Below the pieces are notes generated by a model. It had not been told where the DNA came from. It did not search any database and saw only the letters and a list, made by a program, of their open reading frames with translations. Below, piece by piece: positions 1-4,424 of a stretch of DNA of 5,806 nt; position 1 is the stretch's first letter; the number at the start of each line of letters is the position of its first letter. This stretch comes from Bacillota bacterium (GTDB taxonomy: Bacteria > Bacillota_A > Clostridia > DSM-8532): contig JAFADM010000158.1 in the NCBI GenBank assembly GCA_023424865.1, positions 1 through 5,806 of the forward strand, in the 5' to 3' direction. A program made the translations under genes and the position numbers.

Positions 1-170
1 GTGAATTCCTGAGGCACTGAAGCCTCCGGTGTGGCCGAAGCCGATGAAGTAGGCGAGGATGAGGCAGAAGGTGTTGGTGTACTGCTGTTTTCGCCCGTGG
101 TGGTTGAGCATCCGGCTGCAATTCCGGCAACCATGACAACCGTTAGTAGCGTTGCGATGAGCTTTTTCAT
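1..170 (-). CDS. N-terminal part of a lipoprotein (partial, cut by the window's left edge)
   Basis: The reverse complement from base 170 reads an open frame of 56 codons that continues past the edge. It starts MKKLIATLLTVVMVAGIAAG and is followed at once by Cys21. This is a type II signal peptide: Lys-Lys n-region, hydrophobic core at residues 4-17 and lipobox AAGC at 18-21. The mature protein should be diacylated at Cys21 and anchored on the outer face of the membrane. Residues 22-56 form a low-complexity Ser/Thr/Pro/Ala linker, typical of Gram-positive surface lipoproteins. The ATG is fixed by a strong Shine-Dalgarno site. It lies 41 bp after the aminotransferase stop on the same strand with no clear promoter in the gap, so it is probably co-transcribed with it. 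An ABC-transporter substrate-binding protein is the commonest possibility for such an N-terminus in this context, but the functional domain lies outside the window. The lipoprotein call is firm and the function is unknown. Confidence 0.88.
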   Translation of the reverse strand, partial: MKKLIATLLTVVMVAGIAAGCSTTTGENSSTPTPSASSSPTSSASATPEASVPQEF

Positions 171-177
171 TTAAGTT

Positions 178-185
178 CTCCTCCT
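178..185 (-). promoter_or_regulatory. Strong ribosome binding site of the lipoprotein gene
   Basis: The minus strand reads AGGAGGAG, 7 nt before the ATG at 170. It fixes the start of a reading frame that is too short inside the window to be obvious, and suggests high translation. Confidence 0.85.
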
Positions 186-211
186 GTTTCAATTTTTCTT
201 ATATAGCGATT

Positions 212-1411
212 TCATTTAAAAGCATTTTGTGGGGTCAGGCTTACAAGGCCCCGCTTCACACCTGCATCAAGAAGCCTTTCCAAGGCCTCCTCCAGCTCCC
301 TTCGGGGTATGCCCAACTGCATCCGGATAAAGCCTGTGCCCTCTGCGCCGTATTCACTGCCCCGGTCTACAAGAATGCCTGCTTCATCCTTCAAAAAGGA
401 GTACAGCACATCCTCTGAGAGGCCAAGCGCTCTGAAATCCATCCAGAGAAGGGTACCCGCCTTATGTTCACATACGGTGACCATGGGAAAATACCGGGAT
501 ATAAAAGCCCTTGTATAGCGGATATTTTCTTCGACAAACCCGATAAGGGCCTTAATCCAATCCATACCCTCAGGCGTATACGCTGCCAGAACAGCCGTAT
601 AAATAAAGGGATTGATGCTGCCGTAATGGTCTGCATCCCTCTGGTATATGTATTTCTCACGAATTTTTTCGTCGGGGATAATGATGTTGGCATGGCCGAA
701 GCCTGTAAAATTGAAGGACTTGCCGATGGAGGTACAGACAATGGCAAGCTCCTTAGCGCCTTCTATCTGGGAAAAGGGAATGGCACGGCTGCCGTTAAAG
801 GCATGCTCTGCAAAAATTTCGTCGGAAACAATCAGAACCCCGTATTTACGGGCCAGAGCAGCCACTCGAACCAGATCCGCCTCCTCCCATACGGACATAA
901 TGGGATTATGGGGATTGCATAATAGCATAAGCTTGTTTTCGGGCCTGGACATAAGGCTTTCAAGGTTCTCAAAATCCATGGCGTACTTGCCGTTGCAATA
1001 AATAAGGGGATTGGTCACCTTTTTTCTGCCGGTTCTTTTTATGATTCTATCATACAGCACATAAACGGGAGGTTGGATTATAATGCCGTCCCCCTCCCGG
1101 GTAAATGCCCGGATAGCCGCACACATGGCCTGTAAAATGCCATAGGAGGGAACAATCCACTCGGTCTCAATTTTCCAGTTGCGAAAGGCGGACATCCAGT
1201 AACTCACGGCCTCCAGGTACTGGGGAACGTCGGATCGGGTCCAGCCGTACAGGCCTGACGCCGCCCGGGAAACCAGGGCATCAATGACACAGGGTGCCGT
1301 TTTGAAATGAAGCTGAGCACCGGACATATTGGTAACAAACGGATTGTAGGGGGTTCCCAGATCCACATCGGCCGCATCGGCGATGGTCTCAAAATCAAAA
1401 TAGTCCATCAT
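212..1411 (-). CDS. MalY/PatB-like PLP-dependent aminotransferase / C-S lyase
   Basis: This is a fold-type I PLP enzyme of 399 aa; the E. coli MalY family length is about 390. Members cleave the C-S bond of cystathionine, cysteine or similar substrates (beta-lyase) or act as aminotransferases, in the cytoplasm as dimers. Visible landmarks are YGW at 55-57, PPVY at 114-117, NPHNP at 166-170 (Asn ring contact), SDE at 196-198 (Asp197 to the pyridine N), the Schiff-base Lys231 in SIGKSFNFTGF, and Arg363 in FIRMQLG for the substrate carboxylate. Several family signatures differ. The usual ADMDF near the N-terminus is replaced by NMSGAQLHF (28-36), the residues after NPHNP are IMSVW instead of (V/T)GxVW, and SDEIH is SDEIF. 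Substrate preference is therefore open. The start is the first of two adjacent ATGs, with AGGAAG (1422-1427) 10 nt upstream; using the second removes one residue. It has its own promoter and probably heads an operon with the lipoprotein gene. Confidence 0.9.
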   Translation of the reverse strand: MMDYFDFETIADAADVDLGTPYNPFVTNMSGAQLHFKTAPCVIDALVSRAASGLYGWTRSDVPQYLEAVSYWMSAFRNWKIETEWIVPSYGILQAMCAAIRAFTREGDGIIIQPPVYVLYDRIIKRTGRKKVTNPLIYCNGKYAMDFENLESLMSRPENKLMLLCNPHNPIMSVWEEADLVRVAALARKYGVLIVSDEIFAEHAFNGSRAIPFSQIEGAKELAIVCTSIGKSFNFTGFGHANIIIPDEKIREKYIYQRDADHYGSINPFIYTAVLAAYTPEGMDWIKALIGFVEENIRYTRAFISRYFPMVTVCEHKAGTLLWMDFRALGLSEDVLYSFLKDEAGILVDRGSEYGAEGTGFIRMQLGIPRRELEEALERLLDAGVKRGLVSLTPQNAFK

Positions 1412-1437
1412 GTATGTAACACTTCCTGCTAGCTATC

Positions 1438-1459
1438 TCACTGAACATATCAGTGATAT
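1438..1459. promoter_or_regulatory. Overlapping palindromes at the predicted transcription start; candidate repressor operator
   Basis: The plus strand holds TCACTGA-ACATA-TCAGTGA (1438-1456), a perfect 7-bp inverted repeat with a 5-nt spacer. It overlaps ATATCA-G-TGATAT (1447-1459), a perfect 6-bp inverted repeat around one central base. Both lie at about +2 to +24 of the predicted start. A related half-conserved copy, ATATCGGTAATTT, begins at 1471 over the -10 box, 24 bp from the ATATCAGTGATAT copy. FCD-type GntR dimers bind short palindromes of this size and usually act on neighbouring genes, so either nearby GntR protein is the natural candidate. That assignment is inference. Confidence 0.5.
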
Positions 1460-1467
1460 TGTTATTA

Positions 1468-1496
1468 AATATATCGGTAATTTTGCAACTTGTCAA
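1468..1496 (-). promoter_or_regulatory. Sigma-A-type promoter of the aminotransferase-lipoprotein operon
   Basis: On the minus strand, a perfect -35 TTGACA (1496-1491) is followed by exactly 17 nt and then -10 TATATT (1473-1468). Transcription should begin near 1460-1462, giving a leader of about 50 nt before the ATG at 1411. The core match is near consensus, so an unregulated promoter would be strong. The palindromes overlapping the start region suggest it is repressed. Confidence 0.75.
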
Positions 1497-1605
1497 TGCG
1501 TTTCCTGCAATTTCTTCTTTGAACATAAAATCCTGAGCATGAAATGAAACCGGTTGGAGAAAAACAAAAGACATGGAGGAGAGGCTACTCCTTTATCTGA
1601 AGGAA

Positions 1606-2187
1606 TCAATCAAATAAAAGGTTCAAATCCTTTTTCAGCCATTCTTTAGCTGTTTCTGCGTCTCTTTTTAGGAGGGCATCCACAATTTCTCTGTGATAGC
1701 GGGCAATTTCCGTTGTATTTTGAAAAACATTGACCATACTCAAGGATCGTGACATCACGCCAAGAAGCTTAACCACAATATCCTCCAGAAATTTGTTGCC
1801 TGAAAGATGAGCCAGCTGGGTATGAAATTCCATATTATTATTAACATCATAGGTTTTCTTTATAATTTCATAAAGCCCGGCAATAGCTTGCTCCGAGGCC
1901 TTTTCCACCGCAAGCTCAATAGCGCGTGACTCATTAATAAGCCTGAGCTGCTGGATTTCGTCGAATTCCCGATGATTGATTGTTACAATGGCATAGCCCT
2001 TCCGGGGATGGCTGATGAGCTGCCCCTCCTGGCAGAGCCTGTGAACCGCCTCCCGCACCGGGGCCTTGCTGACGGCGTAGCGTTTGGCTATGTCCTTTTC
2101 AACTAAAAACTCATTGGCATCAAAGACCAGATTATTAATATCCTTTTTTATGTCCCTGTAAATTTTATCTGCCATGGTCTCTTTCAT
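1606..2187 (-). CDS. GntR-family transcriptional regulator, FadR/FCD subfamily (gntR1)
   Basis: This 193-aa protein has an N-terminal winged helix-turn-helix (about 5-70): helix pair DIAKRYAVSKAPVREAVHRL at 32-51, then the GntR wing PRKGYAIV at 61-68. An all-helical FCD ligand-binding domain follows at about 75-190. FCD domains bind carboxylates, often through a metal, and release DNA on ligand binding. His122 (in EFH) and His165 (in YHREIVDAL) are kept. The acidic residue normally four before the first His is Asn118, and the usual last His is Asp187, so the metal site appears altered. It is shorter than typical FCD regulators (220-240 aa). The start is fixed by GGAGGA (2195-2200), 7 nt before ATG. 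It lies upstream of, and on the same strand as, the aminotransferase, and diverges from its paralogue gntR2. A role as local repressor is likely; the ligand cannot be read from the sequence. Confidence 0.92.
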   Translation of the reverse strand: MKETMADKIYRDIKKDINNLVFDANEFLVEKDIAKRYAVSKAPVREAVHRLCQEGQLISHPRKGYAIVTINHREFDEIQQLRLINESRAIELAVEKASEQAIAGLYEIIKKTYDVNNNMEFHTQLAHLSGNKFLEDIVVKLLGVMSRSLSMVNVFQNTTEIARYHREIVDALLKRDAETAKEWLKKDLNLLFD

Positions 2188-2220
2188 TTAAAAATCCTCC
2201 CGGTGGCCTCCACGCTGGCA

Positions 2221-2247
2221 TTAATACCTTATCGTTCATGAAAGCAA
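2221..2247 (-). promoter_or_regulatory. Possible promoter of gntR1 with a near-palindrome on the -10
   Basis: The minus strand has TTGCTT (2247-2242), then 15 nt, then TATTAA (2226-2221), which is a weak match with short spacing. GGCATTAATACC (2217-2228) covers the -10 and is a palindrome except for one symmetric pair, so it could be an autoregulatory site. This is a tentative placement, based on there being no better match upstream of the gntR1 start. Confidence 0.3.
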
Positions 2248-2259
2248 TATAAAAGCAAG

Positions 2260-2274
2260 TTATCCTGCGGATAA
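2260..2274. repeat. 15-bp inverted repeat upstream of gntR1
   Basis: TTATCC-TGC-GGATAA is a perfect 6-bp inverted repeat around 3 nt. It lies between the two divergent regulator genes, just upstream of the possible gntR1 promoter and about 100 bp upstream of the gntR2 promoter. The size and symmetry fit a dimeric regulator's operator, but nothing ties it to a particular protein. It is not similar to the palindrome at the aminotransferase promoter. Confidence 0.4.
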
Positions 2275-2286
2275 ATCCAAGCTTCG

Positions 2287-2360
2287 GGCTGGGGACTGCG
2301 CCCGCTTTTTTGGGTACAGGCATAGCCCGCTTTTTTGGATGCGGGCTATGCCCGTTTATT
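2287..2360. repeat. Three degenerate tandem repeats of about 25 bp, each a GC-rich segment ending in a T-rich run
   Basis: Units at 2287-2311, 2312-2336 and 2337-2360 each begin GG, carry a GC-rich core able to fold on itself, and end GCCCG followed by a T-rich run (T6, T6, TTTATT). The first two share an identical 14-mer, GCCCGCTTTTTTGG, at 2300-2313 and 2325-2338. Unit 1, with CGGGC (2285-2289) pairing GCCCG (2300-2304) before T6, looks like a plus-strand intrinsic terminator, and unit 3 has GGGC-TAT-GCCC. There is no plus-strand gene upstream to terminate. The array ends 10 bp before the gntR2 -35 box, so it may insulate that promoter or be a remnant of another element. Confidence 0.55.
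2319..2352. repeat. Perfect 12-bp inverted repeat (strong potential hairpin)
   Basis: GGCATAGCCCGC (2319-2330) is exactly complementary in reverse to GCGGGCTATGCC (2341-2352), with a 10-nt loop containing T6. Neither strand has a clean T-run right after the stem, so this fold is not itself a standard terminator. It competes with the smaller hairpins of the tandem units that it spans. It lies upstream of the predicted gntR2 transcription start and outside the expected gntR1 transcript. Confidence 0.7.
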
Positions 2361-2369
2361 GACGATTGG

Positions 2370-2399
2370 TTGACTTTTATTTTAAACTATAGGTATAAT
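2370..2399 (+). promoter_or_regulatory. Sigma-A-type promoter of gntR2
   Basis: The -35 TTGACT (2370-2375) is followed by 18 nt and a perfect -10 TATAAT (2394-2399). Transcription should begin near 2406, leaving a leader of about 35 nt. The only ribosome-binding candidate is the modest GGAGAG beginning at 2426, about 10 nt before the ATG. No clear palindrome overlaps this promoter. Confidence 0.75.
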
Positions 2400-2440
2400 T
2401 TTTAGCAAGTAACGGGTTGTGAAACGGAGAGTGCCAAAAC

Positions 2441-3043
2441 ATGAAAAAAACCCTTGTTGAGTCAGTTTATTCCGCTATCAGGGATGCCATCATTACAGGC
2501 CAGCTTGGAACAAACCAGCTGATTCTGGAGCAGAACATCGCCGACGAATACGGCATCAGTAAAGTCACCGCCCGTGAAACCCTCCAGCGCCTGTGCCACG
2601 AAAAATATTTGAAAAGCTATCCGCGCAAGGGTTATCTCATAAATGAAATCACCCCGAAGCAGTGTTATCAAATCCAGCAGGTACGCTACCAAATTGAAGG
2701 CTTTTCCCTGCGGCTGGTTATAAAAAACTGTTCAGACCAGGAAATCCATTCCCTGAAGGAAATTTTGGAACAGCCCCAGACCAACAACGACCCCTACGAA
2801 ACCGTCAATTCCCGCTTTCATTTGCGGCTGGCGGAGCTTTCAGGCAACCGCTACATCTACGATACCCTCTACTCCTATATCGGCTCCGTCTGCCGCTATG
2901 CCATTACAGGCTCCATTGCCTACAAGTCCTTTTCAGGACAAAGCTATCATGACGAAATTATTCAAGCCCTTTCCTCCAGGGATATACAAAGCGCTCTTAC
3001 CTGGCTTCGGCAGGACTTGCAGCTTAAGGCGGACGACGTCTGA
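2441..3043 (+). CDS. GntR-family transcriptional regulator, FadR/FCD subfamily (gntR2), paralogue of gntR1
   Basis: This 200-aa protein has the same architecture as gntR1: winged helix-turn-helix at about 5-70 (helices NIADEYGISKVTARETLQRL at 32-51, wing PRKGYLI at 61-67) and an FCD effector domain at about 75-195. The two proteins align without gaps over the first 82 residues, and by hand count about 24 of residues 32-82 are identical. RLCxE, PRKGY and IQQxR are shared. Beyond that a 5-residue offset aligns the FCD landmarks: Asn123, His127, His170 and Asp192. As in gntR1, Asn and Asp sit where FCD metal sites usually have Asp and His. The recognition helix differs (SKVTARETLQ versus SKAPVREAVH), so DNA targets may differ. 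The start follows GGAGAG and a near-consensus promoter. The gene diverges from gntR1 and ends 23 bp from the convergent tldE stop. Its ligand and targets are unknown. Confidence 0.92.
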   Translation: MKKTLVESVYSAIRDAIITGQLGTNQLILEQNIADEYGISKVTARETLQRLCHEKYLKSYPRKGYLINEITPKQCYQIQQVRYQIEGFSLRLVIKNCSDQEIHSLKEILEQPQTNNDPYETVNSRFHLRLAELSGNRYIYDTLYSYIGSVCRYAITGSIAYKSFSGQSYHDEIIQALSSRDIQSALTWLRQDLQLKADDV

Positions 3044-3066
3044 ACCTTTTACGCCGCCTCCAATCC

Positions 3067-4422
3067 CTATTTGCCGCTGACCTGCATGCTTTTAACCCAA
3101 AGGCTTGGCGAGCCCACACAATAGCTCTTTCTTAAGAATTCCTCCACAAGAAGGTCGTTGCCCGCTTCCTGAATATTCTCGAAAACATCAAGCAGATTGC
3201 CGCAAATGGTCATGGCTGTCACATTATGATGGGGCTTGCCGTCTTTTATAACCACGCCCTTGCAGGGAATAGAAAAGTCTCCCGACCCAATATTAATGGA
3301 ATGAAAAACATCATAGGATTCAGTGATATATAGGCCGTCCCCCATTTCCTCAAGAATCCGGGCCACATCCCTCTCCCCTTCCTTAATAAGGATAATGCGG
3401 GGTGTTATCAGGATATCCGTCGGAATATTGCCGCTTAAAAGCGCCGTGCGTCCCGCATTGGCAGTAGGCTTGGCATTCATGGCCCCGGCACTGCTGAGGT
3501 TATGCATAAGCCCTGAAAGCTCCCCGCCGTCCACCAGCACATTAACATCCGCACCGGTTCCCTCACAGTCAAAGGGGTATCGGTAGCCGCTCTCCTTATG
3601 ACTGGGTACGTCCACCACATGAAGGGCCTTTGAACCGATTTTCTCACCCAGCTTTCCGGCCAGGGCAGAGGATCCGTCCCTGTACTTGATCCCGCTGAAC
3701 AGCTGCCATGCAGTCATAAGAATATTGACGCTAACCGTGCTGCTTAAAACCACCGGGTATTCTCCCGGCTCAACCCCTGTGGCACGATACTGGCTGAACA
3801 GGGCCTCACCGATTTTCTCACGAAAGGCTTCCGTGTCCAGCTTGTCAAAGGAGGATGCGGAAGCGGCGCAAAGAGCGTTGTACTGAACCCCGTCAAACTC
3901 GGCCATAACATTGACAGAGGCATAATAGACATCTCTTGAGGAAGCCGCGTTAACACCCCTGGAGTTTAAAACCCGGGACTGGAAGGTATCCAGCCTTACC
4001 TCGGCCAGAACGCTTACAATATGGGCGTCGGCCTTAAGAACCTCGTCCTCCAGCCGTGCCGCTGCCGCCTTCATCTCATTTAAGTCCGCCTCTGCCTCGG
4101 TAATGGTTTCCAAGCCTGTAAAGGCCGTTTCACGACTATTCAGAGGATCCGTTCCGTCCCTCTCCACAGCTGTGGAATTGGTCAAGGCTCTCTTGAACAC
4201 CTCTTTTGGCGGCTCCTGCAAATCCTGAGTATAGGCATAACCGGTTTTCTCTCCTGATACCCGGATAAAAAGCTCCGTCATATCGGAGGCTGCCGTTTTA
4301 ACAATTTCACCGTTTGTCACTCCGATGAGGGTGCTTTTTTGCCTTTCGGCATTAACCTCGGCCTCCCCTATACCTTTGGGAAGACTTTTCATTAGCGTCT
4401 CATAACCTTTAAGCTCTATCAT
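3067..4422 (-). CDS. TldE/PmbA-like subunit of a TldD/TldE metallopeptidase
   Basis: This 451-aa protein has the usual length for the PmbA/TldE branch of the peptidase U62 family. E. coli TldD and TldE form a heterodimer that degrades unfolded or linear peptides through an internal tunnel, and they take part in microcin B17 maturation and CcdA turnover. TldE lacks the zinc site, and no HExxxH is present here. Family features are the N-terminal domain (about 15-190), the central GEYPVVLSS at 220-228, the segment SALAGKLGEKIGSK at 252-265, the FDCEGTG stretch at 284-290, the LSGLMHNLSSAG segment at 302-313, and a C-terminal beta region ending near SMQVSG (445-450). There is no signal peptide, so it should be cytoplasmic. 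An upstream in-frame ATG at 4512 lies inside tldD. The start at 4422 is preferred because of the GGAGG site and because it begins 2 bp after the tldD stop, the mark of a translationally linked operon. Confidence 0.92.
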   Translation of the reverse strand: MIELKGYETLMKSLPKGIGEAEVNAERQKSTLIGVTNGEIVKTAASDMTELFIRVSGEKTGYAYTQDLQEPPKEVFKRALTNSTAVERDGTDPLNSRETAFTGLETITEAEADLNEMKAAAARLEDEVLKADAHIVSVLAEVRLDTFQSRVLNSRGVNAASSRDVYYASVNVMAEFDGVQYNALCAASASSFDKLDTEAFREKIGEALFSQYRATGVEPGEYPVVLSSTVSVNILMTAWQLFSGIKYRDGSSALAGKLGEKIGSKALHVVDVPSHKESGYRYPFDCEGTGADVNVLVDGGELSGLMHNLSSAGAMNAKPTANAGRTALLSGNIPTDILITPRIILIKEGERDVARILEEMGDGLYITESYDVFHSINIGSGDFSIPCKGVVIKDGKPHHNVTAMTICGNLLDVFENIQEAGNDLLVEEFLRKSYCVGSPSLWVKSMQVSGK

Positions 4423-4424
4423 AT

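Noticed and set aside
464..922. Plus-strand open frames opposite the aminotransferase gene, and similar ones opposite tldE
   Set aside because: They are shadows of strongly supported minus-strand genes; their translations are Lys/Arg/Pro/Ser-rich without recognisable domains, and no promoter or ribosome site supports them.
1577..1592. AGGAG-AGGCTA-CTCCT hairpin downstream of gntR1 with T-rich sequence on the minus strand, as a terminator
   Set aside because: The stem is only 5 bp and the T-rich stretch starts several bases later and is interrupted; too weak to call.
1573..1617. 14-codon plus-strand frame in the gap between gntR1 and the aminotransferase
   Set aside because: No ribosome binding site, very short, and it overlaps the gntR1 stop on the other strand.
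3027..3059. AGGCGG/CCGCCT pairing across the gntR2 and tldE convergent ends, as a bidirectional terminator
   Set aside because: Only 6 bp with a loop over 20 nt and no T-run on either side.
3320..3329. TCAGTGATAT inside tldE, identical to part of the aminotransferase operator palindrome (1450-1459)
   Set aside because: A single half-site without its inverted partner, inside coding sequence; a 10-mer match in AT-rich codons is plausible by chance.
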